Below are positions 42,052 to 51,270 of a stretch of 64,000 nt of DNA, in pieces. The notes beneath the pieces were generated by a model. It made no database searches. It was not told the DNA's origin and saw only the letters and a list, made by a program, of their open reading frames with translations. Location of the stretch: positions 1,054,001 to 1,118,000 of the forward strand of contig JACKEJ010000004.1 in assembly GCA_020633055.1 (NCBI GenBank), written 5' to 3'. The position numbers were made by a program, and so were the translations under genes. Source of the DNA: Sandaracinaceae bacterium. Lineage in GTDB: Bacteria > Myxococcota_A > Polyangia > Polyangiales > Houyiibacteriaceae. Each line of letters starts with the position of its first letter. Within the stretch, counting starts at the first letter, position 1.

Positions 42052-44544
42052 TCAGGGCGCCTCGAGTTCCCGCGCGGACGTCGCTGGCGCGGGCGAGCCC
42101 TCTGGCCCTGCGATCGCGGGGCGCAGCCAGCGCAGCGCGGTGGCATCCACGTGGGCACGCGTGATGCGCTCTCCCGTGCTCAGCAGCGTGTGCCCCACGT
42201 GCAGGTCGGCCTGGTCGAGCTCGTCGGTCAACGCCTCGTGAGCAAGGGTCTGGAGCAGCTGGGCGGGCTGCTGACGCCCAACGCTCTCGGTGATGGCCCT
42301 GTCCTTCAGCAACGGCACGCCCGCGAGAAAGGACGTCCACGCCTCGTCATAGGCCTGCAGCGAGAGCACCCGCGAGAGACGCAACACGTGGCGCGGCTTC
42401 GACGCACGGAAGCGCTCGTCCAGCCAACGACCGGCTCGCTCGCTGGCGGCCACGGTGTCCTTTGGTCCACTCGACATGGCGTGCGCGAGCATCCCCCGCG
42501 TCCGCTCGGCGTTGCGCTGCATGCCCAGTCGCACCAGCTGACCCACGAGGCGCAGTGGCTGCGGCTGGCCGTCGACGTGCCGCGGACGCACGGCCACCCC
42601 ATACATCGCCAGCAGGTCACCAACGAACTGCGCGAGCGGTGGGTTGCCCGCGCGCTTCGCGGCACGCACCACGCCGGGCGAGACGGCTCCCAACCACCAG
42701 GCGTCGAGCGGGTGCTCGGGCGTGAAGGGCTGCTCCGCGACGCGGCCCGGCGCTCGCCACCAGATGGCACACGCTTCGCTCTGGGCCGCCGAGAGGCCCC
42801 ACAGGATGTCGTCGCGCATCGCCAGGAACGCCTGCCTTTGCGCGTCGATGACCGCGTCGAGGGCGTGGAACTCGCGTCGTACAGCCGTGAGCTGGCTCTC
42901 GGCGCGCCGTTGGGCGCGGTCCACCGTCTGGCCGTCCGCTTCGCGCATGAGCGCGTCGCCCGCCGAGAGCCACACCTGACACTCGCCCGGGTCGCCTCGC
43001 CGACCGCAGCGCCCACGCCATTGATCGTCGTGTCGCCGGCTGCGACCACGGCCGAGCAGCAACACGCGGAGCCCCCCTGCCTCGTGAACGCGTTGATGCG
43101 GCTCGGCGTCGATCGCGCTGCCAGCACCGCCGAGGACGATGTCGGTGCCACGCCCGGCGAGCTGCGTCGCCACGGTGATCCGCCCAGGGGCCCCGGCGTC
43201 CGCGATGATCGCGGCCTCCCGCGCCTCGTCGTGTGCCGTGAGCGTCTCGTGCGAGACACCCGCGCGGCCCAACGCCCGAGACACCGCGCTCGCCTCGGCG
43301 ACGCTCCATGTGCCCACGAGCACGGGCTGGTTCCCACGCTCCGGTCGCGCCAACTCGGCGACCGCTGCGGCCAAGCGCTCGGCGTCGCTCGCGAAGACGC
43401 GGTCGGGATGGTCGACGCGGCGGCTCGGGCGGTGAGGTGGCATGGCCACGGTGGACATTCCGAAGCGCTCGTGGATCTCCTCCTCGGCGGACGTGAGCGT
43501 CCCGCTCGCGCCACCCAGGTGTCGGTAGCGACGCAAGAACGCGGCGACAGTGAGCGTCGCGTTGGAGGTGCGGGGCGACGTGAGCTGGACACGCTCCTTG
43601 CGCTCCACGGCCTGATGCAGCCCCTGGGACCAACGGCGTCCGCCTGCGATGCGCCCCGTGGCGGCGTCGAGCAGCAGCACGCTCTGCCCGTCCACCACGT
43701 AGTCTCGGTCGCGCTCGAGAGCGACGTGCGCCGTCACAGCGTTCACCAAGCGATGCTCGAGCTCGGCATCGGGGCGCTCGAACAGGCGCTCGTTCGGGCC
43801 CAGCGCGCCGACGCGACGCAAGGTGTCCTCCACGCGGCGCCAGCCGTCCTCCGTGACCGCCACGCTCGCCCCGTCCCGCACGTAGTCGCGTTCGGGAACG
43901 AGGCCGGTCACGGCGTCGTCGGCCCAGATGATCGCGGCGTCGTCTTCCACCGTCGCCTCGCGTCCGATGGTGAACGGCACGGTGGCGTGGTCGATCAGCG
44001 CAGCGTCGAGCTCGTCCAGGAGCGCCACGTCATGGTGCTCCTGGACCACGGACCACGGCCGCCTGCGGAGACCGTCGCGCATGGCGTCGAAGGCCGCCTC
44101 GCGGAGGGACACGTACACGACGTGAGAGCGATAGGCGACACGCTTGGCGTCCAGCTCGGCGCGCGGCAAGGCGAGGCCCACGCGGAGGCCCAGGGCGGCG
44201 TACGCTGGCGCGAGCGACGTCGCGTCGCGCTCGCTCAGGTAGTCGTTGGCGGTGAGCACGGTGACGTGTTGACCGGCTGCGGCGAGTGAGGCCGCCGCGA
44301 GGAACAGCGCCAACGTCTTGCCTTCGCCCGTCTTCATCTCGACGGCATGCCCATCCATCAAGGCCAGCGCGGCCGCGACCTGCGTCGGGTGCGGGACTAG
44401 CCCGAGGACGTCGCGCGCCACACCACAGGCCGCCATCAACGCCGCGTCCGACGACCGCGTGCGAGAGGTCCGAGCGTCCAGGAGCGCGGTCGCTCGCTTG
44501 AGGTAGGGTGCGTGGCGGCGCCGGTGCGGGTGCAGCTGGAACAT
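42052..44544 (-). CDS. Divergent SecA-like ATPase
   Basis: An 830-residue SecA paralogue. Conserved are HAVEMKTGEGKTL (Walker A at about residues 72-77), LTANDYLSERD, LLDELDAALID (Walker B), GRIAGGRRWSQGLHQAVE (TGR-x4-RR-x3-GLHQ motif), TVATQLAGRGTDIVLGG and DDQWRGRCGRRGDPGE. It lacks the C-terminal zinc-binding tail of housekeeping SecA, and several motif residues are changed (QWRGRCGRR for QLRGRSGRQ; GASGTLTSAEEE for GMTGTAxTE). The region that interacts with SecYEG and preproteins is poorly conserved. It may serve a special export substrate or another remodelling role. The start is taken at MFQLHPHRRRH. Confidence 0.85.
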   Translation of the reverse strand: MFQLHPHRRRHAPYLKRATALLDARTSRTRSSDAALMAACGVARDVLGLVPHPTQVAAALALMDGHAVEMKTGEGKTLALFLAAASLAAAGQHVTVLTANDYLSERDATSLAPAYAALGLRVGLALPRAELDAKRVAYRSHVVYVSLREAAFDAMRDGLRRRPWSVVQEHHDVALLDELDAALIDHATVPFTIGREATVEDDAAIIWADDAVTGLVPERDYVRDGASVAVTEDGWRRVEDTLRRVGALGPNERLFERPDAELEHRLVNAVTAHVALERDRDYVVDGQSVLLLDAATGRIAGGRRWSQGLHQAVERKERVQLTSPRTSNATLTVAAFLRRYRHLGGASGTLTSAEEEIHERFGMSTVAMPPHRPSRRVDHPDRVFASDAERLAAAVAELARPERGNQPVLVGTWSVAEASAVSRALGRAGVSHETLTAHDEAREAAIIADAGAPGRITVATQLAGRGTDIVLGGAGSAIDAEPHQRVHEAGGLRVLLLGRGRSRRHDDQWRGRCGRRGDPGECQVWLSAGDALMREADGQTVDRAQRRAESQLTAVRREFHALDAVIDAQRQAFLAMRDDILWGLSAAQSEACAIWWRAPGRVAEQPFTPEHPLDAWWLGAVSPGVVRAAKRAGNPPLAQFVGDLLAMYGVAVRPRHVDGQPQPLRLVGQLVRLGMQRNAERTRGMLAHAMSSGPKDTVAASERAGRWLDERFRASKPRHVLRLSRVLSLQAYDEAWTSFLAGVPLLKDRAITESVGRQQPAQLLQTLAHEALTDELDQADLHVGHTLLSTGERITRAHVDATALRWLRPAIAGPEGSPAPATSARELEAP

Positions 44545-44600
44545 GAGCGACGATTCGTGATAGCAGCAGGCCAGGAAGTGGTTCGAACGGTGAGGCGGCG

Positions 44601-45455
44601 ATGATCTTCGTGACCGGTACCAAGCGCTCTGGGACATCCATGTGGATGCAGATCATGCGGGCGGCGGGCCTGCCCACGCTGGGGACTGCGTTTCCGAAGG
44701 ATTGGGGCGAGGTCATCCGCGACGCGAACCCAGGGGGCTTCTTCGAGTCGCGGCTGCGCAACGGTGTCTATCATGCCACCAACCCGGACCCCAGAACTGG
44801 CGAGTACATCCATCCCACCGAGGCGGGCAGCTTGGTCGTCAAGGTCTTCGTGCCAGGACTGGTGCGCAGTGACCTCGCGTTCATCGAAGCCGTGGTTGGC
44901 ACCATGCGCGAGTGGCGCGAATACTCCTCGTCGCTGACGCGGCTGTACGCCATGGAGCGCGAGAACCGTCCGCCGGTCGAAGGCATCCCGACGCTCACTT
45001 ACGTGCCACCCGAGCTGGAGTGGTGGGCCGAGAACTACTCGCTCGTGGCGGACCACCTGCTCAGGCGGTACCCCCTGCACCTCGTGACGTACGACGAAGT
45101 GCTCTCTGACCCAGAGCGGGTGATTCGCGAGACCTTCGGCTGGCTCGAGAGGGGCGACGCGGACGCGGCGCTGGCCGCCGTGTCCACCGAGTTTCGCACC
45201 CAGACCGACGTCGCATGGACGCGCCACGAGAGCATCACCGACGAGCACGCGGCGACGTTCGACGAATTCTACCGGCGCATCCGCGACCGCGAGCCGCTCG
45301 ACGAGTCGTTCATCGACCAGCTGAACGACACAAACGACGCGCTGCGTCCCGCGATCAGCACCGCCATGAAAGCCCAGAGCGAGCAGCGCAATCTCCGGAG
45401 GCGAGCGCTGGAAGCTCATCGCGGGAAGCACGCCGCCGCAGACGACGCTCAGTAG
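44601..45455 (+). CDS. Sulfotransferase-family protein
   Basis: A 284-residue protein with the PAPS-binding 5'-phosphosulfate loop MIFVTGTKRSGTSMWMQIM at the very N-terminus, and LHLVTYDEVLSDPERVI downstream, as in bacterial sulfotransferase-like proteins. The substrate is unknown. It is divergent from the SecA-like gene, whose start is 56 bp away; its end overlaps the convergent lipoprotein gene by 7 bp. Confidence 0.82.
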   Translation: MIFVTGTKRSGTSMWMQIMRAAGLPTLGTAFPKDWGEVIRDANPGGFFESRLRNGVYHATNPDPRTGEYIHPTEAGSLVVKVFVPGLVRSDLAFIEAVVGTMREWREYSSSLTRLYAMERENRPPVEGIPTLTYVPPELEWWAENYSLVADHLLRRYPLHLVTYDEVLSDPERVIRETFGWLERGDADAALAAVSTEFRTQTDVAWTRHESITDEHAATFDEFYRRIRDREPLDESFIDQLNDTNDALRPAISTAMKAQSEQRNLRRRALEAHRGKHAAADDAQ

Positions 45456-45847
45456 TAACAGAGGTTGAGGAACCGCGCGTACTCCGACGCGCAGGTGTCG
45501 AACAGCTCCTCTTCGTCCATGCACATGCCCTGATCGGCCTCGAGGAGGCAATCGTAGTAGGCACGGATGGCGCGGCCGCACCGCTCGCCTTGCTGGTCCT
45601 CGAGCTCCTCGATGTAGGTCGTGAAGTAGGCGGCGCACTCTCGCGCGCTGTCGAAGTAGAACGCGAAGTCCTCGGGGTCGCAGTCCTGAAAGTGCGTACA
45701 CAGCCCGTCGACGATGGTCGCTGTCGAGGGAACGCCACTTCCACCACCCCCGCCGCCTCCGTCACCACCACCACAGCCCGCCATCGCTCCACCCAATACG
45801 AGACTGGCGGAAGCAACGCGCTTGATCTTCACACGGGGAAACAGCAT
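45449..45847 (-). CDS. Cys-rich small lipoprotein, paralogue 1 of 3
   Basis: One hundred and thirty-two residues. It starts MLFPRVKIKRVASASLVLGG, has lipobox AMAGC near residue 25, then a poly-Gly linker and a Cys-rich domain: CTHFQDCDPEDF..., ECAAYF, CGRAIRAYYDC, GMCMDEEELFDTC. The start is fixed by identity with the two neighbours and a GAGGGTC Shine-Dalgarno sequence. Compared with its paralogues it has an expanded Gly linker. Confidence 0.82.
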   Translation of the reverse strand: MLFPRVKIKRVASASLVLGGAMAGCGGGDGGGGGGGSGVPSTATIVDGLCTHFQDCDPEDFAFYFDSARECAAYFTTYIEELEDQQGERCGRAIRAYYDCLLEADQGMCMDEEELFDTCASEYARFLNLCYY

Positions 45848-45955
45848 CTGACCCTCCTTGCCGAAAGAACGCAGCGACACGACGCGCGCGTGCCAAGACC
45901 AGCAACGCGCACGTGCGGCCATTCGTGCACCGCACTCGTCGTACCAGCGGCGAGA

Positions 45956-46327
45956 TCAGTACGTGTAGCAGGCGTCGTAGTACGCCTCGAACTCGTCCAC
46001 GCAGGCATCGTACAAGTCCTCCCCATCCATGCACATGCCGCGATCGACTGCCAGATAGCAGCTGATGAAACCCCGCAGCGCACGAGCACACTCCGCGCCA
46101 TAGCGCGTCTCCACTTGCGCGAAGCCGGTCTCCCGCGCCTCCACGCACTCCTGCAGATCGTCTCCGTAGTAGACGGCAAAGTCATCGGGCGCGCAGTCCC
46201 GCGCGTGGCGACACTGACGCGCGGCCACGCTGGCGTTCGAATCACCATCGCCACAACCCGCGACCGCGCCGCTCAGGACCAAGCTCGCCGAAGCGACCCG
46301 CCGGATCTTCACTCTTGGGAACAGCAT
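45956..46327 (-). CDS. Cys-rich small lipoprotein, paralogue 2 of 3
   Basis: One hundred and twenty-three residues, same plan: MLFPRVKIRRVASASLVLSG, AVAGC lipobox, then CRHARDCAPDDF, ECVEAR, CARALRGFISC, RGMCMDGEDLYDAC and YYDAC. Strong GAGGAGGGTGAG ribosome-binding site. It follows paralogue 3 on the same strand after 131 bp. Confidence 0.82.
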   Translation of the reverse strand: MLFPRVKIRRVASASLVLSGAVAGCGDGDSNASVAARQCRHARDCAPDDFAVYYGDDLQECVEARETGFAQVETRYGAECARALRGFISCYLAVDRGMCMDGEDLYDACVDEFEAYYDACYTY

Positions 46328-46458
46328 CTCACCCTCCTCACGACGCCCGAGGTCTCCCTGCGGGCCGTCCCGCCAGCCCGCTCACAACGCGCTGAGCACA
46401 CATCGAGCGTGGGTGAGCGCGTGGCGGGCGGGCCGTGGCAGGGCGCTGACGGTCGCGA

Positions 46459-46821
46459 CTAGCCTTCGCAAGCGTCGTAGTACGCGTTGTACTCGTCTTC
46501 GCAGGCGTCCGCGAGGTCGTCGTAGTCCATGCACATACCGCGGTCGGCGCTCAGGTAGCAGTTGTACAAGGCTCGGACTGCGCGGGCGCACGCGGGATCT
46601 GCCGCCTCTGCAGCAGCGAGATCGCTCTCGACCTCGTCGGCGCACTCCTGGACGCTGTCGTAGTCGTACTCGAAGTCGTCGGGGTCACAGTCCTGGTAGT
46701 GACGGCAGTACCGATTCGCCAGGCTGGCGTTCGGATCGCTGTCGCCGCAACCCGCCACGGCGCCACCCAGCACCAAGCTCGCCGAAGCCACACGCTTGAT
46801 CTTCACACTCGGAAACAGCAT
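46459..46821 (-). CDS. Cys-rich small lipoprotein, paralogue 3 of 3
   Basis: One hundred and twenty residues: MLFPSVKIKRVASASLVLGG, AVAGC lipobox, CRHYQDCDPDDF, ECADEV, CARAVRALYNC, RGMCMDYDDLADAC and AYYDAC. It is the first gene of the tandem array, preceded by a Shine-Dalgarno sequence (GAGGAG). Six mature-domain Cys are shared by all three paralogues and probably pair in disulfides. Confidence 0.82.
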   Translation of the reverse strand: MLFPSVKIKRVASASLVLGGAVAGCGDSDPNASLANRYCRHYQDCDPDDFEYDYDSVQECADEVESDLAAAEAADPACARAVRALYNCYLSADRGMCMDYDDLADACEDEYNAYYDACEG

Positions 46822-46947
46822 CTCACACTCCTCGCAATAAGGTGGCCGGGACAGTATCCGAAGCCTTGGACAGCATCAACGAAAATGCGTCTTGACACCG
46901 CATTGACGGTCCAGGCTCGAGGGAGAGCCCACGCCGGGTGACACAGC

Positions 46948-47961
46948 CTACTCACCGCTCAGGAACCCGTCCGCGTCGCGGGCGGTCGTGTCCGGGTCCT
47001 CCTCCATGGGGACGTGCCCCAGCTCGTCGTAGACGCGCAGCTCGGCACCCGCGATGCCCCGCGCGAAGCGCTCACCGAACATGGGTGGGTTTCTGCGGTC
47101 GCGCCCGCCCCACAGCAGCAGCGTGGGCACGCGGACCTCGGCGAGGCGATCGTCGAGGTCGGGGTCGTGCGAGCCGGACATGCGGTCCACCAGCGCGCGA
47201 CGATTGCCCTCGCGCAGCAGCAGCGCGTGGTAGCGGTCGACCAGCGCCTCCGTGACACGCTCGGCGTGGCCGTACACGTCCTCGGTCGCCTGCCGAACGA
47301 CGAAGCGCGGCGAGACGACCGTGAGCAGCTCACGCAGGACCGGTGTGCGCGCCAGGCCCAGGATGGCAGGGGGCTGCTGACCGGCGAGGCCCGTCGCGTC
47401 GACCAGCACGAGGCGACGGACGCGCGCCGGGTACGCCAGCGTCAGCTGCACGGCCACGCGTCCGCCCAGCGAGTTGCCCGCGACGTCGGCCTGCGCGACA
47501 CCGCAGTGGTCCAGAAACGCCGTGACGGTGCGGGCGTAGCGCTCGGCGCTGTAGTCCGCGTCGGGGGCCGGGCCCGTCAGGCCGAAGCCGGGCAGGTCCA
47601 AGCGCAGCACCCGCCGGTGCGAGGCGAGCGTGCGCACCCACCCGTCCCAGGTGTGCAGCGACGACGACGTTCCGTGGATCAGGAGCAGCGGCGGCCCCGA
47701 GCCCTCGTCGCGGTAGTGCACGCGCATGCCCTCGAGCTCCACGAAACGCGACGGCTGGGGAGCGTACTGGGGCAGGAGCTCCTCGACCGGGATGTCCCGC
47801 CGGACCCCGGTCAGCAGCGACCCCAGCAGCAGCAGCCCCACGCCCAGGACGATGCGCCGTACACGGCGCTTCGCTGGTTTCGCAGGCCGAACGGGGTCGG
47901 CAGGATCAGAGGCGGGACGCTCCACGCGACAGAAGGTAGTTGGTGGCGCGCGGCGTCGCAC
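46948..47961 (-). CDS. Membrane-anchored alpha/beta hydrolase
   Basis: A 337-residue hydrolase. One transmembrane segment (RRIVLGVGLLLLGSLL, about residues 34-50) anchors an alpha/beta-hydrolase domain: oxyanion HGTSSS, nucleophile elbow GNSLGG, acid in WGGRD and base in LGHVPME. Related to haloalkane-dehalogenase/epoxide-hydrolase-like carboxylesterases; substrate unknown. GTG 47961 is used; GTG 47925 is also possible. Confidence 0.85.
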   Translation of the reverse strand: MRRRAPPTTFCRVERPASDPADPVRPAKPAKRRVRRIVLGVGLLLLGSLLTGVRRDIPVEELLPQYAPQPSRFVELEGMRVHYRDEGSGPPLLLIHGTSSSLHTWDGWVRTLASHRRVLRLDLPGFGLTGPAPDADYSAERYARTVTAFLDHCGVAQADVAGNSLGGRVAVQLTLAYPARVRRLVLVDATGLAGQQPPAILGLARTPVLRELLTVVSPRFVVRQATEDVYGHAERVTEALVDRYHALLLREGNRRALVDRMSGSHDPDLDDRLAEVRVPTLLLWGGRDRRNPPMFGERFARGIAGAELRVYDELGHVPMEEDPDTTARDADGFLSGE

Positions 47962-48049
47962 GGGGCCGACGTGCTGGGTTGGGCCTGGGCTCGCCCGTCA
48001 CGGCGGTGTGTGTTGGACAGCGGCGCGCAGGAAAGGTGCGCGGAAGCCC

Positions 48050-48337
48050 TCAGGTCGCGGCGTGCGTGGGCCGAAACGTGGCGACCAGCAGCAACAGACC
48101 GCCCAGGAAGATCCACACGTCGGCGACGTTGAAAGTGGGGTAGTCGAGCACGTCGCGCACGTGCCAGTGGATGAAGTCCACCACGTGCCCGGCGCCCGTG
48201 GACTCGGCCGACAGCTCCGAGACGGCGCAGTGCTTGGTGAGCTGGTCGCACCCGCCAAGCGCGAGGGCGGCAACGGCGACGAGGGCGAGGCGCGCAGCGG
48301 GGCTCACGGGCGCACAACGCTCCGGCTGAGCGCCCAT
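48050..48337 (-). CDS. Internally shortened signal peptidase II-like (LspA) protein
   Basis: Only 95 residues where LspA is about 160. It keeps the family's first helix with DQLTK and the last part (VVDFIHWHV...YPTFNVADVWIFLGGL), including the FNxAD motif with one catalytic Asp. The central region with the GNxxDR motif, holding the second catalytic Asp, is missing: ELSAESTGAG joins the two parts. I expect it to be inactive as a protease, or it may be a minimal partner. It begins 4 bp from the S41 stop on the same strand. Confidence 0.72.
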   Translation of the reverse strand: MGAQPERCAPVSPAARLALVAVAALALGGCDQLTKHCAVSELSAESTGAGHVVDFIHWHVRDVLDYPTFNVADVWIFLGGLLLLVATFRPTHAAT

Positions 48338-48341
48338 TCCA

Positions 48342-49832
48342 TCACCACACCACGTCGAGGGCGGCCACGTATGGATCCTGGCCTGCGATGAAGTCGGCGC
48401 GGGTGTAGCTCACCGGCACGTCCGGGCGCACGCCATGGCCCAGCGCGCACCCGGGCACGGCGACGTGCTCGATGCGGATGAGGGACATCGCGACCGCCAC
48501 GCCGAAGGCCGGGGTCACGTACGCTACGGGGAGTTCGCCCACGTGGCGCTCGCACTCGCCGCCAGCCTCCTCGCCCACCACCACCGCGTCGGGGCGCGTG
48601 GCGCGGAGCGCGAGCAGCAGCTCGTTGGCGGCCGAGTTGGTGTGGCCGTCCACGAACACCGCGAGGCTCGCCGGCAGGCGAGGTGACGCAGGCGCCATGA
48701 GCGCCGCGAGGGGGTCACCCTCGCGAACGTGGAGTTCGTCCACGGCCTCCGCTGGATACGCGCGCAAGAGGTCGAGCGACGCGCCGAACAGCGGCATGAC
48801 GCGCTCGCGGAAGGGCTGCGGGATGCGCCGCACCCGCACCGCCGTGCGCTGCCACTGGGTGTACGGCGCGTCCACCAGGTGGTTGAGCAACGCGACGCCA
48901 TAGGTGCGGAAGCCCCCCTCGTTGCCGCGCACGTCCAGCACCACGCGCTCCGCGTCCATCAGCTGGGCGATCACCTCGTCGAGCCGCGCGTCGAACGCCG
49001 CCGTGTCCGCCACGCCGAAGGAGGGCAGGCGCACGACGCGCGTCCCGTCGTCCAGCACGACCACGCTGGGCAGCACGGCCCCGTCTGCCGCGCGCCCACG
49101 CATGACGTGCGAGCGTCGCTGTGCGCCAAGTGCCGTGAGCGCGTCGCGTCCGACCCCCGGCACGTCGACGAGCTCCATCACGCCCCCGTCCGGGAGCCGC
49201 AGGCGCAGCGTGTAGCTGGGGCGCATGCCGAACGCGAGGTGGAACAGGGGCACGAAGTCCGCGGAGAGCACGCGCTCGCGCGCCGCGTCGTTCGTCCCCT
49301 CGAAGATGACCAGCGGCCCGATGGCCGCACGGATGGCGGCTGCGTCATGGCCGTCGATCGCCTCGAGGGCCGTGCCGAGAGGCAGCTCGCCGTCGTTCAG
49401 CGACGACGCGTCGACGAGCAGCTCGCCCTCCACCGAGTCGATCAGCAGAGGCACGAACGACACTTCGCGGTCCAGCTGATAGGCCGGCTGCGCGACCGCG
49501 ACGTGTGAGTCGTGCAGCGACGCCGCGACACGCTGGAAGGCGACACCCACTTGCAGCTCCGTCGGCTCCGGGTAGCTGCGCAACCGCTCGGCCTCGCGCG
49601 CGACGACCTGCGCGAAGTCGTCACGCGTGACGAAGCGGAGCGGGTCGGGGTGGACCGCCTCGACGAACGCGGCGAAGTCCTCGAGCTCGGCGGCGGCCGT
49701 CGCTCCCGACGGAGTGGCCGCTGGCATGCGCGCACCGCAGCCAGGCCCGAGCAGGAGCACGAGCCAGTGCACGCCGAGCCACCTCCGTGGGAGGCGCAGG
49801 GGACACGGGAGGACGCGCGGCGTACGTCGCAT
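48342..49832 (-). CDS. S41-family (tail-specific) peptidase lipoprotein
   Basis: A 496-residue exported peptidase, lipobox LLLGPGC near residue 32. VVLDVRGNEGG and VFVDGHTNSAANELLLAL carry the S41 motif, with the nucleophile Ser in TNSAANE, followed by VVGEEAGGE. The N-terminal 200 residues are an accessory domain; no PDZ is recognised. It degrades or processes periplasmic or extracellular peptides (family knowledge). A CACACT box lies 6 nt before the start. Confidence 0.82.
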   Translation of the reverse strand: MRRTPRVLPCPLRLPRRWLGVHWLVLLLGPGCGARMPAATPSGATAAAELEDFAAFVEAVHPDPLRFVTRDDFAQVVAREAERLRSYPEPTELQVGVAFQRVAASLHDSHVAVAQPAYQLDREVSFVPLLIDSVEGELLVDASSLNDGELPLGTALEAIDGHDAAAIRAAIGPLVIFEGTNDAARERVLSADFVPLFHLAFGMRPSYTLRLRLPDGGVMELVDVPGVGRDALTALGAQRRSHVMRGRAADGAVLPSVVVLDDGTRVVRLPSFGVADTAAFDARLDEVIAQLMDAERVVLDVRGNEGGFRTYGVALLNHLVDAPYTQWQRTAVRVRRIPQPFRERVMPLFGASLDLLRAYPAEAVDELHVREGDPLAALMAPASPRLPASLAVFVDGHTNSAANELLLALRATRPDAVVVGEEAGGECERHVGELPVAYVTPAFGVAVAMSLIRIEHVAVPGCALGHGVRPDVPVSYTRADFIAGQDPYVAALDVVW

Positions 49833-49879
49833 CGCGGTAGTGTGGCACGGTGGCAGCTGCTCGTAGCGCCCGACGCCCG

Positions 49880-50491
49880 TCAGGCGGTGGGACGCAGCGC
49901 GTCGCGCTCGGGCTTGGTGAGCACTCGCGGGGTCACCACGGGCTGCTTGCTGCGCGCGTCGAAGAACGGCGAGGGCGACGCCTTGCGCGTGACGAGCCCC
50001 ACCGCGAGGAAGCGCAGGATGCGCAGCAACACGCGCTTCGGCACCTCTTGGTGCGCCCCCGCGGGCGCGGGCCCGCGCGCGTCCTTGGCCATCAAGTACC
50101 CGACCGGGGGCCCGAGGACATCGTCGAGCGAGCGCCCTTCAGGCGGGACGATCAGCGCCGTGCTGACCCCGGCGAAGGGCACGTGCGCCTTGTCGAGCGT
50201 GTTGGCCACGGGCGAGCGGCAGCAGTCCGTGTACCAACGCATGAGCCCCTTGGGTGACAGGCGCATGCAGCGCAGCTGCTCCGCGCCCTGCGTGACGCGC
50301 AGGTGGGCAGGACGCACCTGGTACAGGTCACTCCCGCCAGCGGCGTCCAGCACGTCGTCGCGCTCGAGGAAGTGCGCGAACGCCTGGCAGTCGTCGCACA
50401 TGCACACGAGGCGCGTGGCGTTGCGCGGCGCGATCTCGGAGAGCGTGCCCTGCAGCGCGCCGCACCGACAGCGAAGGTCGACCTGGGTCAT
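49880..50491 (-). CDS. DUF6151/GFA-like zinc-binding protein
   Basis: A 203-residue protein with the Cys motifs of the DUF6151 group, related to glutathione-dependent formaldehyde-activating-enzyme folds: RCRCGALQGTL, CMCDDCQAFAHFL, then LSPKGLMRWYTDCCRSPVANT. It probably binds one or two zinc ions; the physiological reaction is unknown. ATG 50491 is preferred to GTG 50497. Confidence 0.8.
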   Translation of the reverse strand: MTQVDLRCRCGALQGTLSEIAPRNATRLVCMCDDCQAFAHFLERDDVLDAAGGSDLYQVRPAHLRVTQGAEQLRCMRLSPKGLMRWYTDCCRSPVANTLDKAHVPFAGVSTALIVPPEGRSLDDVLGPPVGYLMAKDARGPAPAGAHQEVPKRVLLRILRFLAVGLVTRKASPSPFFDARSKQPVVTPRVLTKPERDALRPTA

Positions 50492-50546
50492 GCGCACGGC
50501 TTAGCGCGCGCGCTGTCGTGCGCCAGCGGAGCGAGAGGCTGCCGCG

Positions 50547-51200
50547 TCACTCCACCGCGACCAGCGACGCGCGCGTCTTGGCGACGGACCAGCGGAGCGT
50601 GGCCAACGACGCCGCGATGATGGGGACGCCGCTCCACAGCGAGACGTGCGGGTGGATGGGCGCGGCCGCGATCCCCACCGCGGCGGCGAGCGGCACGGCC
50701 AGCACCAACAGCACCAGCTTGCGCCGGATGGCGTCGTCACGCAGCGCAGGGTGGCGCGCCTCGGCCGGCAGCCGGACGATGAAGTACAGCTGCAGCGACA
50801 TCGCGAGCCCCACGACCAGCACGTTGCCCCAGAACCACGCAAGCGACACCGGGTTCGAGCGATGCTGGGCCACGATGCCGATCGAGAAGGGCAAGAGCGA
50901 GACGCTCGCCAGGTATGCCAGCCCGAACAGCACGGCGGGCCCATCCACGTGCTCTTGGCGGCCGTGGACGTCGTGCTGAATCAACCACAGCACGCCGATG
51001 ATGAAGAAGCTGACCACCCACAGCTCGATGTGCGGCAGGTGATCGAGCAGCGCATCCCACAGCGCGCCCGACGTGGTGTCGGGGGGCAGCTTGGGGAACT
51101 CGAGGTTCACCACCAGCAGCGTCAGCGCGACGGCGATGACTCCGTCGCTCAGCGCGTTGAGCCGCTCGGTGGGATAGAGGTGTCGCGTCGGGTCGCTCAC
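50547..51200 (-). CDS. TMEM175 (DUF1211) family membrane protein
   Basis: A 217-residue, roughly six-helix protein. RLNALSDGVIAVALTLLV near residue 13 is the family's R-x-x-x-(F/L)SDG signature at the first pore helix. Members include potassium channels. GTG 51200 start. Confidence 0.85.
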   Translation of the reverse strand: MSDPTRHLYPTERLNALSDGVIAVALTLLVVNLEFPKLPPDTTSGALWDALLDHLPHIELWVVSFFIIGVLWLIQHDVHGRQEHVDGPAVLFGLAYLASVSLLPFSIGIVAQHRSNPVSLAWFWGNVLVVGLAMSLQLYFIVRLPAEARHPALRDDAIRRKLVLLVLAVPLAAAVGIAAAPIHPHVSLWSGVPIIAASLATLRWSVAKTRASLVAVE

Positions 51201-51270
51201 GCTCGCGACGGTAGCAGCCCGCCGCCGACCCGTGGGGAGTCGTCGACGGGCCACCGCCGTCTGGGGAGGC

